A stretch of DNA of 64,000 bases, taken from the NCBI GenBank assembly GCA_024305405.1, contig JAKNDB010000107.1:2666001-2730000 (forward strand), written 5' to 3'. Positions 13,490-25,700 of the stretch are shown here, piece by piece; the first letter of the stretch is position 1, and the number at the start of each line of letters is the position of its first letter. The notes below the pieces were generated by a model that ran no database searches, was not told the origin of the DNA, and worked only from the letters and a program-made list of their open reading frames with translations. The DNA is from Dirofilaria immitis (lineage: Eukaryota > Nematoda > Chromadorea > Rhabditida > Onchocercidae). Made by a program: the position numbers and the translations under genes.

Positions 13490-16400
13490 TTCGTTTTCGA
13501 GATGTTCTTCAATTTACCAAGAAGAATTAAAGAATCTTAGTAACTGATAGATTCTGAAGTAACATCTCAAAAGTGCTATGATTTTCTTTCCACCTTCGAT
13601 GAGCTGGAAAAACAAATGCGTCTAGAAGTTACCAGTACGATAAACAATGTTAATCATTTTACAGTGTAAGAGTATGAATAACTGGGAACGAGTTATTTCA
13701 TATTGGCTAAAATGTACTGATTATACAGATTCCTATTTTGTTTTATTAAAAATATGCTTGAATTTAATGATAGTATTCGAAACTTTTTAATAATTTATCA
13801 TTTGGAATGGCTGTATCGTTTAATATATATCAGATCATTCTCGAAATCATCATATACATGTATTGATTGAATCAGGATGCTAAACCGTTTTAAACTATTC
13901 AAGCTAAATTCTATTTAAAGTGTTCTTTTTTAATGAGAAAAAAGCTTAGCGACAAATGTTAACAGAAAAAATACTTTCAATATATAATTATATTTCTTTC
14001 CTCAAATTTTTATTTTGCGACTTTCATCAATTAGTGAAAGTAAAATGACAGAGACGAGACATTTCCAATTTGTGATTGATTTATTTATTGTATTATAACA
14101 TAAGACTTTCATGGTATTTCAGTTGACCTTTTTCCATTTAAGTATTGTATTGTAAATTGATGATAAACATGACGAACTAAACGATTAATCGTTGCAAAAT
14201 ACATTCAATTAGAACTATGTTAATTAATTTAATAATCATCTTTGATAGTTTTGATAAACTTGATCAAATTGCTTATCACATGTCTTTGATAATACATATA
14301 TTTCACAGGGATGAGTTATCTATGTAAGAAAGCATTTATATTTGTAATATTTTGATAACAACGAAAAGAAGGAAAAGAAGTCAATCATTATGTCTAATCG
14401 ATGAATTCATGAAGTTTAATTCATAAAAAAGTACTCCAAGTATAAATGGGAAAAAGTAAAAATTGAAAAATGTAACCAATGAGGACCTCTTCTTCAATTA
14501 CTGTTATTTGAAGTAGTATTTTGAGTGGTTTCAAAGTGGGGTACTACTATGATTTTCACTACCATTACTACTACTGATAACACAACCACATTTCAACAAT
14601 GTCATTTACTAATCTTTCCTCTTCATCATTAGGTCTCGACAAATGATTTCATTCAAATAAACGCAGGGAGAGAAAGAAAAAAAATCTTATTTTTTTGTTT
14701 TGAAAGTATCAATAAATTTTTTTATTTCATAAAACCAATCTACAAATCGAAAAAAATAGTAACAAACTTTGGAGATAATCCAGACATACAAAAATTAGAA
14801 AATATTTGTTATAGCATAATAATAGGTAAATTTTAAAGAAATTTGTGATTGAATCTTTCGAAAAAGAGAATTAAGAACAAGGAGTAAGAGAATAAGAAAG
14901 AAATAGGTTAACTTTTTCCAATTAATGATGTGAACGGGAAATTTCAAATATTTTACAGTTTTTTAATTGCCAAATTTAATGAACAAGAATTGCAAGTTTA
15001 TATTTTAAATGAATTTAAAATTTGGTATTAAAAATTTTGATAAGAAAATTGGGAACAAAAAAGATCAATAATCTTTTGAAAATATATTTAACATATATTT
15101 ATTAATGGATAAATTATTGAAAGGTAAATAAATGAACTTTTCATTTTTAATTTCAAGCATCATCATGCACAGTGGTTTAAATTATTAAACACGATGAAAC
15201 AGATAATTCCATTTTTAAACCATCACAAATGATAAAATTAAAAATCAAAGTTTAAAACAAAGTTCAATTATTCTAATCAAAAGTCAAAGTTCTTACAAAA
15301 ACAACAGCTATAGAATTGTTATATACAAACATATAAAGAGAAATGAAGGAAGAATCAACTGATATAGGAAAAGAAATTAGATGTTTGATGATAAACATAC
15401 TGATAAAATTCCTAAAATTGCAATTTAAAAAAAAAACAAAATAATTTTGATAAATTACAACATGAATTATCTAAATTTATTTAAATTAATTTCAACTTAT
15501 TTTTATCAAACATTAATTAATATATAAATGGCGATGATAGAAACGTATAAAGTAATAGAAGCATAAACAAATTAAAATCTTGAATACATAATTAAAAAAA
15601 AAAAGATTAAATATAAAATTACAAATAAAAGAATATACGATAATGATAGCAAAGAATGGATGATATTTTTATGCTAACTTCTACAAAAATTCATCAAGCC
15701 AAGTTATTTGGTCCTTAATTCCATTATAAATTTATTTGCTCTGCTATATTGTTTCGTAAATTTTTAAAATTTTTCATTATAAACAAATACTTTAAATTGA
15801 TAATTTTGTATATAAGAAATAGATATTGCAAATTTAAAATATTTACAGCTAATTTAAAAACGAAATGCAATAATTTGCAAAAGAAAAATTTAATAATTTT
15901 TTTTTATTTCAAATAATATAATAAATTTCAGAAATTTTGTACATTTATATTAAAAAATTTGAATTGTTGCATTAAACATTTTGATATTTTGATTGTATTT
16001 ATTATTTATTTTTTGAATAATTTGTGAACATTTTTGACAAACATTTAAATATGCGTTTTTAAAATTTATAAATAGCAGCATGATAAGATCAATTTTATGA
16101 TAAATATATATATACGATCGTTTGAAGAAAAATCATTTTTAATTCATTCCAACATAATTAAAAATTTCACATATAAAAAATTGCGAAATTTTAAAGTTAA
16201 GTTTTGAATTTTTATCAATATTTATATTCTAAAATTTTCATTCATTAAAATTAATTAATTGTTTAATAATCTATTTTATTAAAGCACAATCACTAATGAT
16301 ATTGATAATATATCGATAATATTATCTAAGTGATATTATATTTATAATACTATCCAAATATTGCTCTCTTTTTAGTTAGCGATGAAACTGATAGATAAAA

Positions 16401-16726
16401 ACAAGAAAAGAAACGAAAAAATGAATCGAATAATTCTTTTCACAAGATCATATCATCCATTGATACTAATAAAAATTTGGAAATTTCCAATCTTAAAAAG
16501 TTATAAAGAAAAAAAGCTATAGGAAATGATAAAAAAAGTATCATTATTATTATTATTATCATTATTGATTAAAAACTTCAAGTAAAATTATTTTATAATC
16601 GAAACTTATCAAATATTACCTGAATTAAATAAAACTTCATTTTAGGTCAATCATGTTTTGTTTGATTTCGTTCACTTCCAATTTAATTTCAATTCTATCT
16701 TTATTGCCCTATTTTAATTTATATAA
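13490..16726. other. AT-rich non-coding DNA
   Basis: No gene seen. A short (ATT)n run lies at about 16541-16560. The rest is low-complexity AT-rich sequence with frequent stops in all frames. Confidence 0.55.
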
Positions 16727-16897
16727 TTTTGATCATATGAAATGAATTAGATTCCCAAAAATAAAATTAGCAATCAAAAAAATCATATATTATTGATTAT
16801 TCTATTACTATTTTGATCATATGAAATGAATTAGATTCCCAAAAATAAAATTGGCAATCAAAAAAATCATATATTATTGATTATTCTATTACTATTT
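16727..16897. repeat. 84-bp tandem duplication
   Basis: Two adjacent copies of an 84-base unit start at 16727 and 16811 (TTTTGATCATATGAAATGAA). They differ at only one or two positions (ATTAGC versus ATTGGC), so the duplication is recent. Confidence 0.95.
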
Positions 16898-17039
16898 ATA
16901 GCTCAAATTTAATAATAAAAAATTTCCATTAAATATTGTATTAAATTAAAAAATAATTTTTAATAATAAATTTCATCCCATAGCTTTAAAAACAATGAAG
17001 AAATGTAGTAAAGCAAAATTCATAGTAAAAAAAAAAATT

Positions 17040-17155
17040 TATGAATAAGACAAATTGACGAAGACGCCAATTTGATTCGGTTAATTGTGTCGAAGGTCGT
17101 TCCCATAGGAAATTTGCGCCGCCAATGAATGTATTACCTTTAAGAACTTTTTTTT
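17040..17155 (-). CDS. orphan exon candidate, unknown protein
   Basis: A short minus-strand stretch reads with markedly non-AT-biased residues, including NTFIGGANFLWERPSTQL followed by TESNWRLRQ, after a pyrimidine-rich tract and a possible acceptor (CTTAAAG) near 17145. GC content is well above the flanks. I do not recognise the family, and no partner exon could be phased on either side. The downstream boundary is uncertain because the frame runs on into AT-rich codons. It could be a real exon of a gene whose other exons I missed, or a remnant. Confidence 0.35.
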
Positions 17156-17174
17156 TTTTTTTTCTAATGACCAC

Positions 17175-20100
17175 AATAATATTTTCTCTTTTTCCTTCGA
17201 AAAGAAAAAAATATTTATGCCTATTCTGATTATAACCTTAGCAATCCATGACAACGATAATGACTATAGTGATGATAATGATAACTGATAATATCGATGA
17301 AAATAGTGATGATGATATTAATGGTAATGATAGTAATAATAATAATAACAACTCTTTGTCAAGATATTCGTAGTTTTGAAAGAAAAGTTTCTGGCTTATT
17401 TCATTTATTACGATCGTCAATTTTCTAATATCATTTGTCCAATTTTTAAATAGAACTTTTATCTCTTTTTTTTGTTTATATTGAAATAATCCTCTCTTCC
17501 ACTATTTATAATAATTTTATTGCTTGATAAGTTATCTTTATTTAGTTAAAGTGTGTATTTAATATTATTTATAAATTTGAGAATATTATTCAACAACTAA
17601 TTTAATGCTTATCACACATTGAATCTTAGAATATTCGAATTTAATTTACTTATGTGAAGAATATTTCATTTTAAATTATCATTATCATTAATTTGATATT
17701 CGGTATTGTTAGCTTATGAGATTTCTTTGAATTCCGGGAATTTCATACAGAACAATAAGCAATCTTTCGAGATTATTATTATTATTTTTAATTGCTACAA
17801 TTATATTTGAATTTCATATAAAACCCATACGATTTTATGGGAAAAAATGAAAAAGGAAATTTAGGCCAATCAAACAATTATCCGAATGATCATAAATAAC
17901 AATTACTGAAAAGCATGCAATAAATTAGAAGAGATGATAATTTTGTGATAATTTCAAATATTTTCATTTTTAGCAAACTAAGGTTTTTTTTTTATTACTA
18001 GTAGATCGCGATATATTTTATGACCCTATTTTTTATAATCACTGAATTGCCTTTCTTGGATAAAATCTAAAAATAAGTAAATCCTAAATTAAGAATATCA
18101 AAAAAATTTTTCATATTAAGTTGTTAAATCTAAATACTTTTTCTCATACGTTTATTCTTTTTCTGATAAGATAAGCAAAATGGATTTATCCGTGATATCT
18201 GATTTTTGTTAATCGTTCATTATCTTCACAGTAATTAACGTTTTCACTCGTATATATACCGGAATGTTGATAAATAATATATGAGACACGGAGTAGTAAA
18301 TATAATAAGCCAATATTTACATTTGAATCATTGATGGAATGGAAAAAGTTTTTGAAACAAAAACAACTAAGCCACAACATTTTAAATATTTTGTACTAAA
18401 TACTTTGTTTTTTTTTTTGAATTTGCCATTTCTCGATTGATCTTCTCGATTGATCAGATGAAATGTGCATTCGCATCAATAAGTATAATATTTGCGCTTA
18501 TTCCTTGGGAAAAAAAAATTTAACTTATTCCTTATGCAGCAGTATTTCTTATCGAATAATTCGCCAAAATTTGAAAAATAAATTAAAATGTTTAAACCTC
18601 AAAAATTATTAATAAACTTTTATCATAAAATTATCATCAAATATTTAACGTATTGGCTTATTGAAACAATCTCATCATATAACGCTGCTAATAATTAAAG
18701 CAGTCTAAATCATCGGACTAATTAGAAAATAGTAGTATCTTTGAAGTTTGCTTAAAACTTTAAAATAAAAAAAAATCACTTATCATTTTGTTGGAAAATC
18801 TACGATACAACAAGATGGTGATAATTAAGTTTCGTTAAGATAAAAATAAATTTCAATAAGAAGTGAAATAACAATATGCAGAAAATTGAAGTAACATATT
18901 GTTGAAAAAGATTGTATTAATAATATATCAAAATATGATCCGACAATTATCCATCGAAATATTTGAAAATGAAATGAATAAATTGTCATGTAGAAATTTC
19001 GTTAAAAAAAAATTGATCGCTTTTAATTTGATAGACAAGAACAACAGGAATAGGATAATGTTTACTTAGTAAAATAATTCCTCCTTCACTCATCTCTTCG
19101 TCAATCATTCAGAAATCACAACACGACCAAGTTTTATCAATGATTTTTTTTACTCTCTTTTATATGTATTGTTTAAAATATAGAGAAAGCAGTGAAATAA
19201 AATAGAAAGTATTGAAATCTGAGAAAGTTAATTAGGAAATAAAAATTATAGATATGTTTGGTAAGTGATGTTATCGTTGAATAAATCGCGAAGGTATCAT
19301 AATAAGGTCAAAGGGCATACTGAACTATGTTATCATAAGATAATGGTGTGATTTTCAAATCAGAAAGTTTCATGAAAGATGGAAAAATTAAAATATTTTT
19401 GTGGCCTAATTTCGAACAAAATTTCTTCCCTATTGCTATAAATTTTCACTGTGCATTTGAATTGTATTCATTTGAAGTACATTTGAATCTTACTGATATT
19501 GAAATCTTCCTGTTAAAATGCTTTGAATCTTATTTATAGAAAGAGTAGCAGTTCTAATTTCATATTTTCTTAAAAGGTTTTTTTTTATAAATTAGAAATG
19601 ATAATTTGATTTGTGTTAAGTCTAAGATAAGTATATCTTAAAGAGGAGTGAATAATAGTCAGAAAAATAGTGTATTGAATATATTTGAAGAATCAAGAAC
19701 AATTTTTAAAATTCATTAAAAGAGTACTTATTGATATCCATATCAAATCTCTTCTCAGAAAACAAAAAAGATTTCAGAATTTCATGTTTTAGAATTATTT
19801 ACTATCGGCATTGATTACTTACGACTTAAATATTTCAGATGAATAGATGCGGAAAATTTGGCAACAAAAAGATAGGCAAAGAATAGAGTAGTCCACAAAA
19901 TTGATTGGTCATAAAATTTTCTCATCACAAAATAAATGATAATTTAATGATAATATATGATATGATAATAAGAATGCAAAAATTAGGGCAGTAATCGTGC
20001 GATACTGTTTGAAAAATAAAAATTAAGAAAGAGAATAAATATTAGTAAATGGGACATTATCGGAAATATTTGGATGAAGAAGTCTGGTATCATTTTTGTA

Positions 20101-20900
20101 AATAAGTAGAAAAATAAACAAACATAAAATTGAAATTGAATTATTATTTTCTAAAAAGTTTAATATCATATCTATTATCTTATGAAAATGATAATATTGA
20201 ACAAGTACTAAAATATGGTTTAATAATTTTAATAATTATATTAATCCTAACTAATAGAGATAGATAGATTTATCATTAAATGGCATAGTAAACAACTTAT
20301 AGAAATCACGAGAAGGAAACAATCAAATAAATCGGATTATTTAGCTGCTTCTCATCAAATATCAGATTAATAAAGAATCAGTTATCGATGAAATCAATAA
20401 TATATTAAATTAATAATATAGGAACAGAATGATTATTATACTCCTTGAAGGAAAAGAGGAAGAAGATTGAAATATAAAAATGATACTATCCGTTATTTAT
20501 AGATATGAGCAAACAAAATTATAGTAATCACTCTTTTGTTAGGAATTATTAGATATGTGTTAAGCTAAACTGTTGAAAATTATTACGTAAAGAAATGTAA
20601 GGAATTTACGCACCTTTGTGATTATAAATAAATGAAAATTTACGATAGCAGTAAAGATAAGATGTTTAACTGAAAATGAAGAATATCAAATAATTTCTAT
20701 ATATTAGAATCAAAAAGGATTTCATTTTAATTAGGTTAAAGCTTTAAATATTTTCAAAGCTATAATTTCTAATGTAATAAATAAAGTTAAAACATTTCAA
20801 GGTAAAATCTAATTAGGTTGAATTATCAATCGTCTTCGTGAAATATTGGAAGCTTTTCAACATGAAGGTATTATGATAAATTTATAACCAAATCTTTGAT
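17175..20900. other. AT-rich non-coding DNA
   Basis: No gene seen. Contains imperfect GAT/AAT triplet runs at about 17250-17350. Isolated ORFs at 18186-18380 (minus) and 19348-19539 (plus) have no splice or family support. Confidence 0.5.
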
Positions 20901-21714
20901 CACCCACAAAATCTTATAAATTAAACGAAATTTATTTTGAAGTTAAAGGACAAAAAAAATTGAGATAATATTTAGACTAACTAATATATGCAATGCAATT
21001 AATTGCAAGGTTGAATTTGAAATTCGGAATGTGGATGAGTATAGTTTGTTATTTTTTCAATTCCGTAGCTATCAGAATTCATTTAGCTATTGATAGAATG
21101 CTCAAAATAAAATATGTTGAAATATGTTTTAGTGCTTCCTTGATTTATTGTTCAATTCTCACTGAAGATTCTCGAAGAAATTGTTATTCACTAGAAGAAC
21201 AATAAATTTAAATAAGTCTTAAAAGAAATGAAACAAAAGATGCAAGGAAATAACTGCGAAAATTACGTTACTAGTAAAAAACTTATCGAGAGCCAAGTAA
21301 AAGTAAAAAGTCGTTAATGGTCGAAGCTTTGCTGCATCACTGGATTATGCCTGAAAAGAAATTCTATGATACGCAATGAAAACAACACTTCGGATAGCTA
21401 ACTTCGGATAGCCAATATTTCCTTCATAAAAGCAAAATGAAAAACTTCGAGGCGCGAAGAATTAGAACATTGCAAAAAATTAGTTACTATGTTCAAATAT
21501 TGTTTTATTTATATGTATATATTTTGGTTATGAATAAATTATGAATTTTGTCACAGCGAAGGACTAATGGGACACTTTTTCTGATTAGAAATAATTTTGA
21601 AGTTGAATCGAAATAGCCAAAAAGAATCGTTTAGTTAAAATGACAAGTGCAACATAAAAATGATAGAGCAATGCTATTCTATTGACTCTCAGAACTCCTT
21701 CAGTTATATTTACA

Positions 21715-22115
21715 GAATATATGTTTATTTTATTTTTAGCTGATAAATGCTGTGAATTTTTTCGGGATCGTATGATTGATTTGGGGAAAATTAGTGCAAC
21801 AAATTTTACTCGTATGACTTTTCTTGTGTTTGATAAAGCTGATCGAATTTTTTTAATTTTTAAAATTTTAATTACTAACTTGCCGTAAAAGCATTACACC
21901 TTGAGAATTTTTGTAACTGATATAATGCAGATTAAACTTGATCCAACATATTTTTCAGAAGCACACAATCTATATCAGATCATATATGTTCTAATCAGTA
22001 ATTCTGATGTTTAGTGCGATATTTAAAAGTAAAATAGAAAAATTGGCACCGAGAAACACTTATCGATCCTGATTGTACTATGCGCGGAGAAGTTGGCGAA
22101 AAAATGATGTAGTAA
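21715..22115 (+). pseudogene. DEAD-box RNA helicase (DDX42-type) pseudogene fragment
   Basis: A decayed, apparently intronless copy of part of a DEAD-box helicase. In order on the plus strand: RMIDLGKISATNF then FLVFDKADR (motif II, DKAD at 21832-21843 where active helicases have DEAD), a frame-disrupted gap, then SAIF (motif III SAT region, codons at 22013-22024), KSKIEKLA, a further shift, IDP and GEVGE (22086-22100). This order and spacing match the stretch from motif Ib to just past motif III of DDX42-like helicases (family knowledge). The Glu-to-Lys change in DEAD, several frameshifts and the absence of the Walker A and C-terminal helicase motifs nearby make it a pseudogene. Lack of introns suggests a retrocopy, and it lies beside retrotransposon debris. 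The ORF 21682-21888 covers its first part. Confidence 0.72.
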
Positions 22116-22644
22116 AATTACTAAAATTTATGTACTTAGACATTTATAAAGATATAAATTTCTAGAAGATAAAAATTTAATTTCATTTTCGCTCTTACGC
22201 TATAGATTTCCTATTTTTATTTGATTATTGCGATTACTACTACGATGAATAATTTTGCAGAACCTTATATGTTAACACAAAGGTATCATAGTGTTACTTT
22301 AGCTTCTTGATTAAAAATACGTTTTGTTTCTGTTTCTTTTTATATAAGATCTTTTTGTTGATTGAAGAAAATAGTACGAGAATTTCGAACACCGAGAATA
22401 ATTATATATGTGTTGCAGTTACATTGAAGCATTAGTGATATCGAAGCAATGACAACTGTTGAAGTGAGGTGTAAATAATATTTATTAAAATAAATTTTAT
22501 TCTTTCAATAAAGAGATTCATTTAATTCAGTAAATTATCTAATAACATACTGTAAATTCTATTGAAACTATTTTTTATCATTTAACTTTCAATGCATTCA
22601 ATAATAAAAAAGCATTTGTAAAGTTTTTTAAGATAATGTTTAAG

Positions 22645-22853
22645 GCGAATACTAATTTCGAAGCGATATCGCTTCATTTTGCTTCTCTTTTCGCACTTAC
22701 TGTTTTCTTTTCAAAATATGATGTATTTGAGAGTTAATTAAATTACTAAGCGAATACTAATTTCGAAGCGATATCGCTTCATTTTTGCTTCTCTTTCTCA
22801 CTTACTGTTTTCTTTTCAAAATATGATATATTTGAGAGTTAATTAAATTACTA
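22645..22853. repeat. 105-bp tandem duplication containing a 16-bp palindrome
   Basis: Two copies of a 105-base unit start at 22645 and 22750. Each carries the perfect palindrome GAAGCGATATCGCTTC. The copies differ by a few single-base changes or indels (TTTTCGCAC versus TTTCTCAC, GATGTATTT versus GATATATTT). Confidence 0.95.
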
Positions 22854-23510
22854 ACATCTACCATTCGTGAATCTATTGCTTTCTAAATTACTGTTGCTGT
22901 ATTAGACATCTAATAATAATATCTCTGACCTTTTGAAATTTCCGACACATATAATGTTAGAATATATCAACTAAATATAGGCTAATTGATAAGCTGTTCT
23001 GAATTTACTATATTTTAGGAATAATGTTATTGTAAAATTTATATGAAATAGAAAAAATTGAATCAATTAAAAGCCAGTAATGATCGAACCCTTATTATCA
23101 ATTGTTATTAATGATAAAATATGGTAATGGATACGATAGAATCAATTGTATTGGATGATTATCGTCAAGTATTATTAATTAGATGATAAATTCTTAAAAT
23201 AAGGTTCTTGTTATCATTATGAAAATGTATTATTATTATGCGTATTATGCCTTTATCATTTGGGTAATTAATTCACAAAATATTATTATGTCTAAATAAG
23301 CATAGTTTCGTTAACTTGTCATTTCATTTTTTTTTCATATCTTCCAAATAATTTAATTAATGATTCCTTTTACACTTAATAATATCGAAAAGAAGTGAAA
23401 GAAGTTAGTTTAAAATTTAAACAAACTTCCCTTATTGTTATTTATATGCCAAATGCTTTATTGAGTTTACGATTTTGGTATGAATTTTTTACAGATATTT
23501 CTTGCCTTGT
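22854..23510. other. AT-rich non-coding DNA
   Basis: Nothing recognisable between the tandem duplication and the coiled-coil remnant. Confidence 0.5.
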
Positions 23511-23514
23511 CAAC

Positions 23515-23690
23515 TCAAGAAGACAAAAAAAATTGAAGAGCTAGAACATAGATTAAATCTTCCTCAAAAGGGAAATGAACGATAAGAAAAAGCATTTGAT
23601 TGACGAAATTGATGACATCAAGTAACAAAAATATTTGGTTTGTTGCATGTTAATGCCAAACTTCAAGCTGAAATAGATGGTTTGTTTTTA
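23515..23690 (+). pseudogene. coiled-coil protein remnant
   Basis: Plus-strand fragments with heptad-like, charged residues: LKKTKKIEELEHRLNL, then KKHLIDEIDDIK, then NAKLQAEIDG, each in a different frame or separated by a stop (TAA at about 23580 and 23622). This resembles a piece of a long coiled-coil protein, but the family cannot be assigned. The broken frames suggest a pseudogene fragment. Confidence 0.4.
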
Positions 23691-23799
23691 ATCTTTTTCC
23701 CCGTTTGTCTTTCTGTTTAAATTTTTTTGTAAATATCATGCAATTTTTGAGAAATAATTTTTATCTAATTGTTGCATCCAAACTGATCTAAAGTTCGAT

Positions 23800-25700
23800 T
23801 TGTTTTCCGAAATTGTAATTGAAACAATTGCCTCTTAATGTTACCTGGGCCAAAACAACCGTCATCTAATATTCGCAAATGCTAGTAAATGTTGTACGCT
23901 TTCTTTGGATCGTGGATATAGGGATAATTCGACAGTTTGAATGGTTTATTTATCGTTTACACAAAATACAATCTCTGTTGATAGTACATTTTTTGCTGTA
24001 TTCCTTCCTTTTTCTATCCAGAAATTTTGTCCTAATTCAGCTAGTGTTTGATTTATCCCAATATGGAACATTTTTGATGTACCTTTTTGAATATAAGTTG
24101 AATAGATCGCATTCCTGTCCAATTCAAATTCTACTATACATTCACTGGAACCTGGCAGTCCACAATTATTTTTGTGACTTCATTTTTCTAAACTTCTTTG
24201 ACAAGATGCTGTTCTGCAATTGTATAATTTCCAATGTTAATGGATGAACTTTTAGAGGTGGTTTTGATAATGGTAGCTGTTTGTGTCAGATTCTCTAATA
24301 AATTTGAATACTCGAATAGTTGTTCTAAATCGGTTAATATCCAAAAGATTTTCCTTCTCCTGTTTTCTTTCATCGTGTTCTAACACAGCCATCTTTTTTT
24401 CTCAATTTCTCCATTATTTCTTTCTTTATCATCATGAATTGATATTGCTGGCCAAGTATTTTTACAATTTAGATAACTAGCTAGGTCCGTTCCAAAACAA
24501 AGAGTTATTCTTTAGTTCGTTGATTTTTCTTCCTCTACTAGACGTCAGCAGGATTATCAGCTGTAGTCATATATTTGAAATTTATTTTGATTTTCCTAAT
24601 TTCATTTAGACAATTTTGAATAAATCTTAATTGTTGTTTCGTTTCACTTTGTATCCATTTCAGGACAAACAATGAATCACTCCAATCGGAATTTTCAACA
24701 AATGCAGCTGATTTACTACAAAATTAACTGTTTATATTTCAATCAAACCGCCAGAAGTTCACTTCTTGGAATTGTTGTTTCCTTCATTAGACATAGTCGT
24801 GTTTTTGAAAATGTCAATGAAGATCAATGAAGACTGGATTTTCCCTTCAACTTGGGTTCTCAAATAGATGGGAGCGGCATAAGTTTGTTGGAAGCATCTG
24901 AAAACACATGGATTTAATGAAGTTTCGTTTCTATTTTCGGAATTTTTTTCTGTAATTCATTAAATGCATAATGCCAATCATTAACAATTCCTTTCTACTA
25001 TTTAAGTTCTTTTTCTTGTAACACGTCATCCCATTTGGAATTTTGTTGCCAAAGAATGGATTAATAAATTAAAGATGGAAGCACTTTTTTGTAATATTGA
25101 TCGTTTTGTACGGTATTTTATTGTTGAAGATAAGATTGATAATAAGGAACAAAGATGAGAATTAGATGAATGATTCCTTACATTAGACATCGTGACATTC
25201 ATTTATGTTAGATAATCATGAAAAATATAAAATATTTCGGTTATTCGAACATGGGCTTTTTCATTGTCCTTTACCTTTACGATAATTTATATTTTAGATG
25301 TTCTTTTATTATATTGCTGTATTTCTTCAGTAGTTCAGTACAAATAACAAAAATCCTCCATCAAATAACATAATCAATAATAAAGCTGTTTAATTATTAA
25401 TTGGAGTCTACTTAAACAGAGTATTTTTCGGGACTCTTCCATCACCATTCTATGCTGTATCTTTCTTCTTCTTTGCGTATATTTTTCTGAAATTATGGTG
25501 GTTCATTTATTCCCGTTGATTCTAACTCCCAAAACTGAGTAACGTCGATGTAGTCATTTGCTTTAATTAAAGGTATTACTGCTACAGAACATATTGTGGT
25601 TGAATTGATTTTCACATCCTCCAGAATATTGCTTCCATCTATAATATAGCCAATTGATGTACTGATAAGCCGAAATTCACTTGTTAGTTTTTTAATCATC
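23800..25700 (-). mobile_element. BEL/Pao LTR-retrotransposon pol relic (fragment A)
   Basis: Degenerate pol running right to left. From 25699 the reading includes FWELESTGI, the conserved block after the BEL/Pao protease. The reverse-transcriptase core that should follow is missing: only about 380 bases separate this from the RT-RNase H connection (TKRSILQKSASIFN, near 25110; WDDVLQEKEL near 25020). RNase H follows (HVFSDAS near 24900, TIPRSELLAV near 24760, DWSDSLFVLKWI and TADNPADV near 24550-24690). Then come the linker (FWNGPS) and the integrase zinc-binding region (NYTIAEQHLVKEV, TLAELGQNFWIEKGR, about 23950-24280), and the start of the integrase core (DDGCFGPG near 23840). There are many stops and frameshifts and no intact ORF. 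This is an old dead copy of a transposable element, not a gene. Confidence 0.87.
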
